Shown here one piece after another: positions 1 to 11,681 of a stretch of DNA of 64,000 nucleotides. Source of the stretch: Pseudeuparius sepicola (taxonomy: Eukaryota; Arthropoda; Insecta; Coleoptera; Anthribidae); the NCBI GenBank assembly GCA_963920635.1, contig OY987299.1, positions 121,397,373 through 121,461,372 on the forward strand, in the 5' to 3' direction. The number at the start of each line of letters is the position of its first letter. The first letter of the stretch is position 1. Both the position numbers and the translations under genes were made by a program. Below the pieces are notes generated by a model. It searched no databases. It saw nothing but the letters and a program-made list of their open reading frames with translations, and had not been told where the DNA came from.

Positions 1-1
1 A

Positions 2-1606
2 TATGATTTTATAATTAAATATATAAGAGGCAAGGATAATGTTACAGCCGACGCTTTGTCGCGCATAGAAATCACATCAGATGACCTAAAATCAATGAAT
101 GTGGAAGAAAAATTTTTTTGCAGTAACAAGATCTGCATCAAAAAAGAGTGACATAACAGATAATAGGTCGAAGCCACATAATACGCACGACAGGCTTGAT
201 CACCCTGGCGTGGTAGAATTGGTTAAGAGGCCAAAAGATGCCTACGAATTACGCCCTACTAATGATATTGAATTTCAAAGTATACTAAATAGTAAAAAGT
301 ACGATTTTAAATTGAATAATTTAATATACTCGAGTAAAAATCAAATTATTTATAAAAGACAGGATATCCGATCAACGTCTGCATTAGGCGAGTCGTTGAG
401 GAACCTGAAAGATATTTGTTTACAGTATCAAATTCCGGAATTAATAATAATAAAAAAAACAATAAATGTGCAACGACTGCAGCGTTGTTACAAGAAATAA
501 TAGAACTTAAAAATATGTTAAAATGTGAAGGATTAAAAATAACTATTTTAAACAATGTTGAAAAAATAACAGACGACACAAAACAATTAATTTTAAATGA
601 TTACCACATGCTGCCCACGGGAGGACACGCTGGAATTAACAGAATGTTTAATAACGTCAAAAAAAGATATTTTTGGAAAGGTCTACGTATAGACATTGAA
701 AATTTTGTTAAAAAATGCGACAGCTGTCAACGATATAAACACGCGAAACCTAATATTGAACCTTTAACAATAACCACAACAGCAACCTTGGCGTTTCAAA
801 AAATTTACCTAGACTTAGTAGGCTCGATTGACGCGGATAATGAAAATAATAAATACGTGCTAACCTTGCAATGTGAACTAAGTAAATTTGTAGAATGTTT
901 TCCTTTAAAAAACAAAGAATCCGAAACAGTAGCTAAAGCATTTGTAGAAAATTTTATCTTAAGAAACGGTATTCCCGACACAATAGTCACCGATAAAGGC
1001 ACAGAATTTTTAGCTGAAACATTTAAAAAGACTTGCGAAATACTCAAAATTCATCAACTGAATTCGACTGCATACCATCATGAAACACTAGGATCATTGG
1101 AAAATACGCATAAATCATTAGGTGCATTTTTAAGAATTCAATTTAATAAAAATCCAGAAACGTGGAGCTCTTGGTTACCTTTTTGGACTTTTTCATACAA
1201 TAATACCGTACACACATCTACAAAATACACTCCCTACGAGCTGGTATTTGGAAAAGCTTGCAATCTACCATCCAATATTTCAAAACGTCCAGATCCATTG
1301 TATAATTTCGATAATTATCCGCTTGAGCTTAAGTATAGGTTGCAACAAGCATCGCTTGATGCCAGGAATAACTTGATATCAACAAAATTAAAAAGAAAAG
1401 ACAATTATGATAAGAAATGTAAATTAGTAGATTATAAGGTAGGAGATAAAATTTTATTAAGCAACGAGGGATGTTCGAATAAATACCAGGAATTATTTAA
1501 AGGACCTTTCGAGGTGACAGAAATTAAGTCACCAAATATTGTAATTACAGTAAATAATAAATTAGTTGAAGTACACAAAAATAGAGTTAAGATATATAAT
1601 GAATAA
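2..1606 (+). pseudogene. Ty3/gypsy-type pol relic: RNase H tail and integrase
   Basis: This is the 3' part of a retroelement polyprotein. It opens with the end of an RNase H domain (YIRGKDNVTADALSR at about 23-70). An integrase follows from about 600 to 1606: an HHCC zinc finger with GGH near 620 and CDSCQ near 718, catalytic Asp in IYLDLVG, Asp in IVTDKGTEF and Glu in SLENTHKS, then a GPF-type C-terminal module near 1500. The reading frame shifts twice, at the A/T-rich run near 105-150 and at the A-run near 430-480, and there is a stop at 149-151, so the copy is inactive as written. The 5' portion (gag, protease, RT) lies outside the window. An LTR retroelement is clear; the lineage within Ty3/gypsy is not. 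Confidence 0.9.
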
Positions 1607-1659
1607 TATAAGAAACACAAAAAAAAAACATAATATAAAAGCATTATTTTTTTTCGTTT

Positions 1660-1950
1660 AAGGGGAAGATATGGTTTAAAATAGAAGTAAGTATTTTTAA
1701 GTAGGTAGCATATAGAATTAGGCAATAAAGAAAGGTGTGCATTAATTGCATTTGGGTACAGGTAACTGAACCTTAAATGCTTACTTGTATATTTTAATAC
1801 TGTATCGGTGTCGATTTTAATTTAATTTAATAATATAATCAATATATATTCTAACCATAGACCAAGAAACATCTATCTTTGAACCCGAACCTGATCCGCG
1901 CCTCACATTGCGCCTCATTGTGAGGAAAAGTTTATATAAGAGAAATATTT
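1660..1950 (+). repeat. Possible polypurine tract and 3' LTR of the gypsy relic
   Basis: An A/G-rich tract (AAGGGGAAGA, 1660-1669) lies 54 bp after the integrase stop, followed closely by TG at 1672. This is the expected arrangement of a polypurine tract and the start of a 3' LTR. I cannot fix the LTR end because no second LTR is in the window, and the next repeat begins near 1960. Nothing else is recognisable here. Confidence 0.35.
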
Positions 1951-1959
1951 TTATTTAAA

Positions 1960-2320
1960 AAATGTGGGTAGTAGCTATATAGGTACCTACAAAAAACCAA
2001 ACACAAAATAAACTTAAACTGAGATGACTGAAAACTGCAATTAATTTAAATGTATGACTACGTATACAAGTAATTATTCTTATTTCAGTAAAAATTTTAA
2101 TAATTCCACAATTTTATGTAGATATTATTTAAAGAACTATATATATGGATACGGTTAATCACACTACACGGTTGGTCGTTCAGTGGTGGCATGTTCATGA
2201 TATAATAAAAAAATTCGGGACTTTTAAGGTTTCGGGACCATGAGTAAAATCCCGGGGCCACACTTTTTGGGTAAAATCCCGGGACAATCCCGGTACTAAA
2301 TACCGGGACTGGAAACCCTA
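1960..2320. mobile_element. 5'-truncated copy of the 20885-21797 hAT-like element
   Basis: The sequence from about 1960 to 2320 matches the last ~390 bp of the element at 20885-21797, including the terminal GGGACTGGAAACCCTA (ends 2320). The left part is missing, so no target duplication can be tested. The internal CCCGGG-rich motifs are the same in both copies. Confidence 0.75.
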
Positions 2321-2492
2321 TTATCAAGTAACTGGGACACCCTGTAAAATGTAGTAGGTATAATTCTGAATTAAAAACGAACATACAATTTCTATACAGT
2401 CGAAGAAAAATTTTATGACTTTAGATGAGTGCTGGTGAATTGTTGGTAGGTATTTTTATTTTTAAGTGAAAAAAAATTAATTAGTTTGTTAC

Positions 2493-3608
2493 TTATAACA
2501 AAAGCGGACAGTTCCAGCATGATATTTCGCTTATAAAATAAATGTCATTACTTACTTGATCAACTTACTTTCAAACAAACATAGCAAAATATATGTGGAC
2601 AACCCATATGGTGCGGTAAAATAGGATTTTCACCACAGTGAGCACATTTTGTATGCATTGTCATATTTTGCTTAGATGTATATTCTTTCCCCTCAAAACC
2701 TTTGTTTCTCAATGGGTTGTATTGTTTGAATGTTCTTTTAATTTTATGGTAGTTAATTAACGGTAAAATATATACTAGTAGTTCCTAAAAAACACAAGTG
2801 GAATCATTCAGTAAACGAATAATAGGGGTAGGGGGTGGAATATAAAAATACATCATAGAACTAGATACCACAAAATTCTTACAATAAATCCGTTCCACAG
2901 TAATTCTCTTGCTAAATATTTTGACTCGTACATTCTTTGTGCATTATCTGTAGTGTAAATTTGTTCCAACCCCAAGACTCGCTCAATAAGCAATGGTTTA
3001 ACACCGCTTCTCAAAAACACCGACAAATTTACAAAATCCAGCAATCTTATAATAAAGCTCAAGTTCGAAATTGTGTTATTTATGTTATGTGAAGGATCCC
3101 AAAGTTCTGTTTGTTTTGTTACATAATCCATACAGCTTCCAATCAAATATAAAATTCGACTTGTGGCTGTTATATTTTTATATTTTATGCACAGCAGTTG
3201 CTGCCCAAAGGTCGAATCAGTGTTTAAGATTGAATATCTGAGAATTGTGAGTTTTATCAAAACATTGATTTCTGGTTCGAAGGGTACTATGAGACCAGGC
3301 TAAAATAATTTTTGGCTGTGGTTAGTTTCACATTATTCTTTTACTATCTTTCATTTCATGATAAAGGGCCCAGCAGATGATGTTGAAAATATCATGCCAT
3401 TATCGACTATTGGAATCTGCTGGGCTCTAGAATTTTTTTAATATACCTACAGGAATCTTTGAATATCTACATTGTTATACCGAATACTCACAGGTAAGTG
3501 TTTCGCAGCCTCTTTATAAAGTTGCTGAATCAATTTATATATTTCATTATCCAAGTAAATGGCATTCATTTGGGTAACTCTGAGCAATGCATTTTTATTT
3601 GTATCCAT
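2493..3608 (-). CDS. PEX2: PEX2, peroxisomal biogenesis RING E3 ligase subunit
   Basis: PEX2 is a peroxisomal membrane protein that, with PEX10 and PEX12, forms the ubiquitin ligase recycling the import receptor PEX5. Exons on the minus strand are 3608-3492, 3299-2883 and 2784-2569, all joined in phase 0 with GT-AG introns. The start is the ATG at 3608 (MDTNKNALLRVTQMNAIYLD). Exon 2 carries PGLIVPFEPE, GQQLLCIKYKN and ELLWNGF, all typical of PEX2. Exon 3 carries the first RING ligands, CAHC (residues 225-228) and CPHIFCYVC (240-248). The last CxxC pair (CWNC, 2519-2508, then a stop at 2495-2493) follows within 50 bases but in another frame, and I find no intron that repairs this. The 250 joined residues are shorter than the ~305 of human PEX2. 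Family identity is secure; the 3' end is unresolved. Confidence 0.92.
2508..2568 (-). other. PEX2: PEX2 RING C-terminal half in a shifted frame
   Basis: Directly after the third PEX2 exon, the minus strand reads NDIYFISEISCWNCP one frame away from the exon, then stops at 2493. The spacing from CYVC and the CxxC motif fit the missing last RING ligands. GTAAGT at 2568 looks like a donor, but the only nearby acceptor (TTATAAG) would give a 39-nt intron in the wrong frame. A one-base indel, in the assembly or in the allele, is the simplest reading. Confidence 0.55.
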
Positions 3609-3748
3609 TATAATATTCTATATGAATTTGCTGTGATTATATAAAGGTTATTTTCAAAAAAATATATAGACAAACCCACGATACACTTACCCACGGTATG
3701 TCATTGCGCATCTTGTGACGTCAGTTGCGAATCAGAATTTATTATACA

Positions 3749-4398
3749 CCCCGATTACTGTAAGAAGTCCCGATTTTGTCAGATGACATTCTCCACAAAA
3801 TCCCTAGGAATTTTTTGTTAACCATGGGTATAACATTGGTATATGTGTCTCAACCAGTTAATAACGTCACTCATTGATTTATGATGTGAAAAGTTACCCA
3901 AGTGATACGAAAAAAAGAGCATAATAAAATAAAAACCCTATTTCAATCACGATTATGCCGCTACAAATAAAAATAACTATGACTACAACTCATTTTAATA
4001 ATAATTTCAAACGTCATGGAAACACTTCCGTTTTGGTATTTTGTAATAATCAGCTGCTTTTGGCAGCGTCTATGGGCGGACTCCGGCAAATTTAGCTTCC
4101 ATAGATAAAGGATTGTTTAGCTTCGGTGTGTCAAAGTGACAGTGAAGGTTTTCCAGATCGTTCAAACTGGTTCAAATATTCGGTAATGAAAATATTCGCG
4201 GGTTTTCTACGTTTCGTGAGTTTTACCGTCATCTGTGTTGTTCTTGTTCGTGTTACTTTTCGTGTTATTAGTGCAAATGGGCTCGTTACTGACCGGAACT
4301 TATGACCCGGTTGCATTTTTTGCTGCATTGATGCCAACTTAGGATATAAAAATTACCAATTGACAGTCCCAGTAAGGACTTCTTAAAATAATTTGAGT
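3749..4398 (+). mobile_element. Non-autonomous DNA element, inverted copy of 25341-25966
   Basis: This ~650-bp block is repeated in reverse orientation at 25341-25966, and a fragment recurs near 60795-60935. Its ends carry a short imperfect inverted repeat around TAAGAAGTCC (3761-3770, and the reverse complement at 4376-4385). No convincing ORF is present. The target duplication is ambiguous (A/T-rich flanks). Confidence 0.7.
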
Positions 4399-4402
4399 AT
4401 AC

Positions 4403-5946
4403 CAGAGAACAAGGAAGGGGAGAATATAACTCGACGGCGGCGCCTTTGATCTTTGGAAGCCGGTGGTCGCCATGTTCTTTGCTTAGAAAACAGGGCCGTA
4501 TTTAGAATTTAGTGAAGGGATAGTGTAGGTCTGTACTCAGATATTTTAAATAATTCATTTATAAACACAAAACAAATCATATACATACTGAAATGATTAT
4601 TGGAACAGGCAAAAATGTTAATTGGATTTTAGAGGAATATTTTTAATTTAAGGTAGTTAGATAACTGAAATATTTAGTAGGTATGGAAAGGCGATTTATC
4701 TTATCTTATTCCAAAAATTTAATATTTTATTGATCTTAAAATTTGATGACTGCCCAAGCAATATTTTTTAAGCAATCATTTTTTAGAATACAAATTAAAA
4801 ACAAAACGTATAGGTACATGTATTAGAATATTTGTCTTCATCGGATTAATTAAATATAACTACCCAGTTCTAAAACAGTTTCGTTTTTGTCTCCTTCATT
4901 AAAATCAGTAGGTACCTACGACTATGCGAAAAAACTTGGACATTTGTATGCGAATAGATATACTATATATTTTTCCATAAATAAACTTTATTGATGTTTC
5001 CATATAATAAGCTTATTTTTGTTTGTACATTTTCAATTTCTGTCTATAATTTTTAATGCTATTACGCACTATATTACACGCGTGTTTGTCGTTATTATGT
5101 ACTTTAGAAGGGTGCCTAACTTCTTGATAAAAAAAAACTAAGCGCAATTAGTATTCATAATAGGTACATAGTACATAGGTATGAACACAGGTAAACGGAG
5201 TAAACCCACCACACAGGTAACAATAACATATGGCCTGTTTATGCAGACTTAATTTAAGGACAGGATTTATGATTTAATTTAACCCTTATTATGTGTTCTA
5301 TTTATCCACATTTGCTTCATGTAAAATTTAGCCTAAAAACATATTTTTGATTTGAAAGGTTTTTTGTTGTTTTTGTGCGTTTTTGGTCTTAAATTACATG
5401 TAAGTTCGATAATTTTATTTACGAATGACTTAAGATATTAACTTATTCTTAAGTGAAATCGCGTGAACTACACCATGCATTTTCAGTGTTTTAACTTACG
5501 ATTTTTAAATTAAATCCTTAAATTAAGTCTGCCTTTAGATATACCTGCTTAGGTGGAAGGTTATGCTAATACAGTAAGTTGCATCTGAAGTTCCCAGAGA
5601 TTTCACAATTAATTATCTACCAATGCTCTTTTGGAAAGGAGAAGAACGATAACCTGCAGTTGTAACTTTTGTTCACGCACGCAGCCTTTCGCTGCGCACA
5701 CAACGCCCTTGCTTTTGTCTTACTCATGATCATAAGACAAAACACTGAACAAAACAACACGCTCATCGCGCAATAAAGAAAACTTCAAATTAACGCCGCC
5801 ACTGAAGATCTGTTCGCTCGAAACGGTAAACTGAAAGTGACGCCTCTGGCTAAACAAAAAACATGGCTGATATAGGCTGCGCCGCCCAGATGCGCAGGCT
5901 AGCTCCGCCCCCTTGAGTTTAAATTCTCCCCTTTCCTTGTTCTCTG
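4403..5946. mobile_element. 1.5-kb element with CAGAGAACAAGGAA inverted termini
   Basis: The left end CAGAGAACAAGGAAGGGGAG (4403) matches the reverse complement at 5946 (CTCCCCTTTCCTTGTTCTCTG). No open frame of useful length lies inside. The flanking octamers do not match, perhaps because the left side abuts the 3749-4398 element. The right arm includes an ATGGCTGATAT patch like the ATGGCGG patches in related termini. It resembles hAT-type MITEs such as 24811-25127. Confidence 0.65.
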
Positions 5947-6157
5947 GTTTTACACAGCAATAGATACTTTTTTTATGGGTTTTTGCAATGATCTACAGAT
6001 CATTGGGTTTTTGCTTATTTATTTTAAATAAATGTTGTTAAAAATATGTAGCATTTATTACTAGATAAATGAATGAATATTCTGTTGATAAAAAACACAT
6101 TTAATTTGATACGCTGACTGCACATCCCGGCATTTTTGGCCTATTTCAAAGCACTGT

Positions 6158-6598
6158 CAGAGCATATAAAACCACAGTTGAGATATTGTTTATCCTGTGA
6201 TAAAACAACCAGCAGTATATCTTACTCTTGGGAAATCATCCCCAAATTCAATGACCTTGAGCCATATTAGTGGAATGGAAGTCAGAGGTGTAGTCGAGAA
6301 AATCAATTCAGAAATACAGAGTAGTATTATAAAGTATATAGTGGGTGGTAAGCACAAGCAGTTTTGACTCCTTCCTGGGATTCTTTATTTAAAGATACTA
6401 GCACAAAGCACAATTTACAAAAAAGCACACGCCACGGCACTGTATTATCTCTCATACAGCCAAAAAAGAACAACTGCCCAATCGCCCCGACACTGCATCA
6501 ATTTGACAGAATCTATGCCCACATGGCGGCTGCGCGAACAGGTGCGCAGAATTTTCCCGCCAAGGGGACTTATACTGCTGGTTGTTTTATATGCTCTG
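6158..6598. mobile_element. 441-bp element, CAGAGCATATAAAAC termini, 7-bp target duplication
   Basis: The left terminus CAGAGCATATAAAAC (6158) mirrors GTTTTATATGCTCTG at 6598. The flanks GCACTGT (6151-6157 and 6599-6605) are identical, a 7-bp duplication. It shares most of its body with the left arm of 13167-14898. It has no coding capacity of its own. A 7-bp duplication is unusual for hAT (8 bp); the P superfamily is an alternative. Confidence 0.85.
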
Positions 6599-6605
6599 GC
6601 ACTGT

Positions 6606-7172
6606 CGAGCTGGACCCTATTCTGTGGCTGGACTGACGATCAGTCAGTTGTTTACACTTTTTTTCTTGACACATTAAACTGTAAACTATTATAAAAAATC
6701 GTAAAACACAACCGCAGCCGCTGCATTATTTAGAATTCGTGATTCGCAACTGACGTAGATGCACAGAATTGCCTTGTTTTCGGATTCGTTAGTGACATAC
6801 CGTGCGTGGGTAAGTGTATCGTGGACAAACCCAAATCAGAGAACAAGGAATAGGTCCCAGAGAAATTTTATATGCCAGAGAACATTCCCATATCACAGAA
6901 TAATTCCCCTATTCTGTGCCCATATCCCCAATAATGTCTGTTCATTTGTTCCAAGAACAGTTCTGCACAATCGACTTAGTTAAGTCGATTTTCTGCACTG
7001 ATTCTCAGCGCTCTAATTGGTTGAAAATCTGAGTAGATACTAGATAGAAATAGAGAACAGAGACAGAGATCCATTTCTCTGGTTGAAAATAGTTCTTGAA
7101 TGTGACTTTCGTCTCTGAATTCCTATTTCTTATCAGAAAATATATAGGTTAGGAAAGAGACCTTGCACACGA
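6606..7172. other. Intergenic stretch, no gene seen
   Basis: It holds several scattered CAGAGAAC / CAGAGAAA words near 6840, 6882 and 7050, resembling termini of the neighbouring elements. There is no supported ORF, RNA gene or intact repeat. Confidence 0.4.
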
Positions 7173-7180
7173 TCCTTGTA

Positions 7181-7509
7181 CGAGAGGCTAAAACCCACTT
7201 TGCATTCCACGTTTCATTGGTCGACTCGAGGTTACATGAACACTGTAGCTTGTTCTCTACAGGTAGGTTTCTATTATGGCATTTTAGGGCAAGGAATATC
7301 TTTAGATGCCTGTACCAAACTCCCGACATTCGGCGCGCGCCGGTTTCTATTATGGCATTTTAGGGCAAGGAATATCATTACATGTCTGTACCTCTACTTT
7401 TCGCCCGATATTCGGCGCGTACCGATGACGAGAGGCTTAATATTCACGTAACCTTGAGTCGACCAATGAAACGTGGAATACAAAGTGGGTTTTAGCCTCT
7501 TTTTTTTTA
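7181..7509. mobile_element. 329-bp foldback MITE with 8-bp target duplication
   Basis: The termini CGAGAGGCTAAAACCCACTT (7181) and AAGTGGGTTTTAGCCTCT (to 7500) are inverted repeats that continue through TTTCATTGGTCGACTC. TCCTTGTA occurs on both sides (7173-7180 and 7510-7517). The centre holds a ~75-bp direct duplication starting with TTTCTATTATGGCATTTTAG at about 7269 and again at about 7345. Confidence 0.8.
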
Positions 7510-7560
7510 TCCTTGTATCCAGAGACTTTGATGGCAAGTCTCTGCTTGTATCACACACAT

Positions 7561-8118
7561 GAGAGGATAAATCCCACTTAGGGTTCCACGTTTTCATTGG
7601 TCGACTCAAGGTTACCTGAATGCTAGCCTCTGGTCTTGTATTCAATAGCCCGTTGTGACATAAATTATGCAAATTAATTAAGAAATAACGTCAAATCCGG
7701 ATGAATTTTTATTCTATGCAGCTCAAACTGATCACCATCCTATTTTGCACCTTTTGCAAGATCGAAACTTCGCGAATACCCGCGGAAAAACCGAAATTTT
7801 GTAAGATTTGTGCCGTGTTTACGTCTGGTCCGGCCGCTGTTTTCGCCCGAAATTCGGCGCACGCCGAATTTTCGCGGGTATTCGTGAAGTTAGGGTTTGA
7901 GCTAAATTCATCTCCATTATAGAGGTCAGATTCGTGTTCAGGGACCTCGAAAATGTCTTCAGATAAGTGATTAACTAAGCCATTATTATGCTGGAAGGAA
8001 ATATTGCAATATGATAATATGATTTCTAAACAACCTCACAAGCCTACAATGTTCAAATTCATGTAACCTTGAGTCGACCAATGAAAACGTGGAACCCTAA
8101 GTGGGATTTATCCTCTCG
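7561..8118. mobile_element. Related foldback MITE with nested palindrome
   Basis: The arms GAGAGGATAAATCCCACTTA (7561) and TAAGTGGGATTTATCCTCTC (8118) are inverted repeats related to those of 7181-7509. Inside, 7767-7890 is a second inverted repeat (ACTTCGCGAATACCCGCGG and its partner TTCGCGGGTATTCGTGAAGT), likely another insertion. I could not establish a target duplication. Confidence 0.7.
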
Positions 8119-8298
8119 TCACATAACCAGACCATTTGTTTTATATGCTCTGACATAACGGTGTCAGTACTGTCAGTTAGACAAACGAAAGTTAAACTCT
8201 TCTTCTACTTCACTTCGACAAAAGCACGGCCAACTTATAAAAAACTTATAAATTACCTAAATGGGTATTAACATTGAGGTTACTACCTCAATTGGTAT

Positions 8299-8322
8299 TA
8301 ATTATTAATACGTCAGTCAACG
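8299..8322. repeat. Relic terminus of the CGTTGACTGACG MITE family
   Basis: TATTAATACGTCAGTCAACG at 8303-8322 equals the right end of the MITEs at 10252-10422 and 45330-45509. No left end is recognisable upstream. Confidence 0.5.
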
Positions 8323-8876
8323 AAAAAACCCTCGAGAACACGCGAAATTGAGAAATAAATTTTCAAAAATAATATTTTCATTAGGGTTATTTGGCGTTAA
8401 AATGATTGCCTTTTTAGGGAGAATTTAATTACATAAAAAGCTACAAATAGAAAATAGTATGTGTAAAAACACTGCCCGGGATTTTCCTGGGAAAAAACCG
8501 TTTTTTTCCAATCTCTAATAAAAAAATCTAAGACGTAACAGGCATGTTCCCACAACAGTCAGAATGTCAGAATGACCAGAACAAGAAACGAACTGACTGC
8601 TCTGAGAACAAAAAACAAACTCAAAACAGTGCACGAATCACGTGAAGTAGATTTGCTTCTTAAGGCAACATCACATTTTTCGTATACTTTAATCACCTTA
8701 TTTTTGTAATTTTTTAGTTTAACAGATACATAACCTAAAACCTAAAATTGAGGTTATGACTAATGATTGTTTTTTGGTTGTTTATAAAATTATAATAATC
8801 TTATTATTGCCTCTATCCAATGTAATTAATTATCATACTTGTTTTTTAAGAACGAATAACGAATATAAAAACAATA

Positions 8877-10242
8877 ATGGAACTTTGTTTTAAGAGCGGT
8901 GTCATAGACAATATGGCTTTAGTAGGAAGGAAATTATTATTTAGCGGGTATCTGAAGCCATGCAATTTTCGCGCAGCATCAAATAAGTCCAGGAGTATTC
9001 CTAAAGCTTTGAAAATTGAGAGGCAGCCAGCTGTGAAACTTCCGGAAGGCATTTCAAGTTTAACTAATGAAGACTTTAAGACAGGATTAAAACGAATCGC
9101 TAAGAAACTACAAGACATTTTCAACATTCAACCTTTTGTTGCACTGGACATAATATCGAAAAATAAGAGTATTGCCAGAGTTCCTGTTTATTTAATACGC
9201 ACAAATTGTGAATTTCTTATAAAAAATAATGTTAGTAAGGCAACTGTTATTAAATATGCATCTGTTTTATGTGAAACGGAACTTGTTACCAAGTTCAATT
9301 ATTTGAAGAAGTTGCCTTATGAAAATTTAGATGATCTCGTACCACTCTTGAGATTATCGATCAGTAATATTAGAATTTTAACTATAAAAGAAACGTTTGA
9401 GAAAAGAATTCAAACTATGGTAGAATTGATGGAGGTAAGGCTGGATAATATAGGTACTATAGAAACTATTTGATTTTATTTCATAGGCTACGATAGAAGA
9501 AGTATGTGATTCTATAGCACGCAGACCTTTTCTAATTGGTTTGGAGTTTGAGAGATTGAAGTCAACTTTGACTGTTTTAAGAGGTGAATATTCATTTAAA
9601 GTTATTATATTTCTGTTATTGTTACTTCCTTATTTATTAGATTACAAAATAAGTAAAAATCAAATTTTAAGTGACCTGTGGGTTTTAACTTATAAACCAG
9701 ATGCAATTAAAACCAGGTTTGATATGGCAAAGGAAAACAATGTGGATATATTGAAAACATGGATGATAAGAGTTCCTATAGAAGTATTTCAAAAGTAAAG
9801 ATATATTTGAAAATATATTGTTTTATGCTAATAAATGTTATAAGGGCTTTTAGTAACATTTATTTTCAGACATATAAAGAAGAAAACTGATCATAAAATG
9901 TTACTGGGGGACAACTCATTTTTACAGTATTTATCAGAACGTCTGAAATGTTCTGAAGATGTTGCGCAGTACATACTCATGAAGCAACCAGTTATTCAAA
10001 ATCGGGATATAAAAAAACTAAACGAGATGATCGATTTTCTGTTCAGTTATGGTTACACACCTATTCACATCATTCGATCACCAAAAATATTAGTCCATAG
10101 TGTAGAGACTTGTCGAAAGAGACTTAAAGAACTCGAAGATGCAGGTGTCCACCTCGACGGCATATCACTATTGACGAAAAGTAAGAAACAATACACTCAA
10201 TATGTGGACTCTCTTAGAAATAAGGTTAAAAATGTGAGTTAA
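8877..10242 (+). CDS. Mitochondrial transcription termination factor (mTERF) family protein
   Basis: mTERF proteins bind mitochondrial DNA or RNA through repeated helical modules and control transcription or ribosome assembly in the matrix. Four exons are 8877-9434, 9487-9583, 9641-9794 and 9870-10242. All three introns are short (52, 57, 75 bp) with GT-AG ends, and the joined frame is 394 codons with stop TAA at 10240. A second ATG at 8911 (MALVGRKLLFSGY) would give 382 aa and a more typical basic mitochondrial presequence, so the true start may be there. The body shows repeated leucine-rich helical units with Pro-led turns (IQPFVALDII, RRPFLIGLEF, YKPDAIKTRF, KQPVIQNRDI, RSPKILVHSV). Length fits MTERF1/mTTF (about 400 aa), but the exact paralogue is not settled. 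The gene is convergent with ATPAF2. Confidence 0.85.
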
Positions 10243-10251
10243 GAAATAAAG

Positions 10252-10422
10252 CGTTGACTGACGTATTAATAAAGACTGCTCACGGCTGTCATGTTTGACA
10301 GTTCGCTGGCTCATCATGCGCTTCCCGGACACAAAATACAATGAAAAATACATTGTTGACCATCTACTTTCCAGGACATGAAACTATGGCCGTGAGAAGT
10401 CTTATTAATACGTCAGTCAACG
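10252..10422. mobile_element. 171-bp MITE, 7-bp duplication of the mTERF poly(A) signal
   Basis: Inverted termini CGTTGACTGACGTATTAATA (10252) and TATTAATACGTCAGTCAACG (to 10422). AATAAAG is duplicated exactly at 10245-10251 and 10423-10429. Other copies are at 45330-45509 and 32272-32573. It has no coding capacity and lies between the convergent mTERF and ATPAF2 genes. Confidence 0.9.
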
Positions 10423-10451
10423 AATAAAGACTGTTTAAGCCTAAACTTTTT

Positions 10452-11505
10452 TTACGTTTGTATATTCTTTTCTTGAAGTTTAATTGATTGGCTATTAAAA
10501 TAAACAAAGAGGATGACCGCTGAGAGTCGAGCTTGCAGATCTTGCTGATTTAAGTCGTGAGCCCACTCAACTCGGCCCCACTTGCGCGACTGATATTCTT
10601 CTTCTAACCGTGAGAGCAACACTGTTTTTTCAGGGGTTATAAACTTTTCTGTGCAAGCCAAAGTTAATAACACCGATTTTAGAGTATCTACACCATAAAC
10701 AAAACCTGAAATTTGAAAATTACCCCATATCCATACGAACTTAGAGGCTAGGACATACCATTAACTGCTGCAAAGTTGTAAGATAAAAGATGTTTCGATA
10801 TTATCCCTTTGTCTTTATCGCTTACAGGCGATATGCCAATATCTACCGATTTCTTTATGTTAACCCCAAATCTTTGATTAAACCACTTTATAATCGGATC
10901 CCATTCATTTATTTGTAAATTGAATAAATCCTCTTCTTCCTAAAAGTGAGCCTAATTTTAAAACAACGAAATCAAAACAACACACTATTACCGTACACTA
11001 TCTTGAAAAATAATTGTATCGGTATCCAGGCAATTCACTATGTAATTTACTAAATCGAATTTTGAAAGATTATTAGGATTGTCCAACACAGTGTTGCAAA
11101 GTGTTGTCTGTAAAATTATAATGTTATAATTGATTGCATAAAATAATTTTAAAATCCACACCAAATGCATACCACTTTGAACAATCTTGTCTTTTTGGGA
11201 GCCCCATTCCATTGCAACTGCTAGCGCAAGCGGTTCACTGTCTACAGTAAACAAATTTCCATTCGGTGTTTTCAATTTTCTCTGATCTAAAGTTATCTCA
11301 AATTTACCATCGCTTCTCAGAATTCCTGTGTTCTTATAAAATCTTTTTGGGGCAGCTGAAAAATATTGTGTAATAAGTAAACGGAGATGCTAAATTAATC
11401 AAAACTACCATAACTTCTACAAGAAATATATATTAGACTGTTGAGTCGATTATTTTTCAAGAGAACATTGGAAATATTGAATGTTTTTAAACTAATTCCA
11501 GACAT
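10452..11505 (-). CDS. ATPAF2: ATPAF2 (ATP12), F1-ATPase assembly chaperone
   Basis: ATPAF2 binds the F1 alpha subunit in the mitochondrial matrix and lets it pair with beta during ATP synthase assembly. Minus-strand exons are 11505-11409, 11355-11162, 11107-10997, 10939-10759 and 10705-10452. Phases agree at every junction and the total is 279 codons (278 aa; human 289). Residues 1-33 (MSGISLKTFNISNVLLKNNR...) are a basic, hydroxylated presequence. The ATP12 domain then shows APKRFYKNTG, LKTPNGNLFTVDSEPLALAV, EWDPIIKWFNQRFGVNI, LLTLACTEKFITPEK and WGRVEWAHDLNQQDLQARLS. The third exon appears to end at GTACGG, a weak donor chosen because it alone keeps frame. Introns are 51-57 bp. Convergent with mTERF, 209 bp apart. 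Confidence 0.95.
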
Positions 11506-11651
11506 TTTCAAAACTATAAAACGTATATGGAATCCTTAACCACACTTTTAGCAACTTTTAAAAGTCGTAAAATATCAATGAATAAGGAACTAATTCAATG
11601 TAAAATATCAATAAATTTTATGTTTTGTGGTGTCCGATGGAGTGTGATATA

Positions 11652-11673
11652 CTCAGACTAATGAATGTCTGAG
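11652..11673. repeat. 22-bp deletion derivative beside a full element
   Basis: CTCAGACTAATGAA plus TGTCTGAG, two near-touching termini of the adjacent 11682-12370 element, flanked by GTGATATA (11644-11651) and GTGATATC (11674-11681). It looks like an internally deleted copy or an excision product. Confidence 0.6.
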
Positions 11674-11681
11674 GTGATATC

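Noticed and set aside
2324..2350. CPSY-like reading on the minus strand as the missing PEX2 final exon
   Set aside because: It lies in an ACAGGGTGTCCC element-end motif repeated through the window and has one Cys only.
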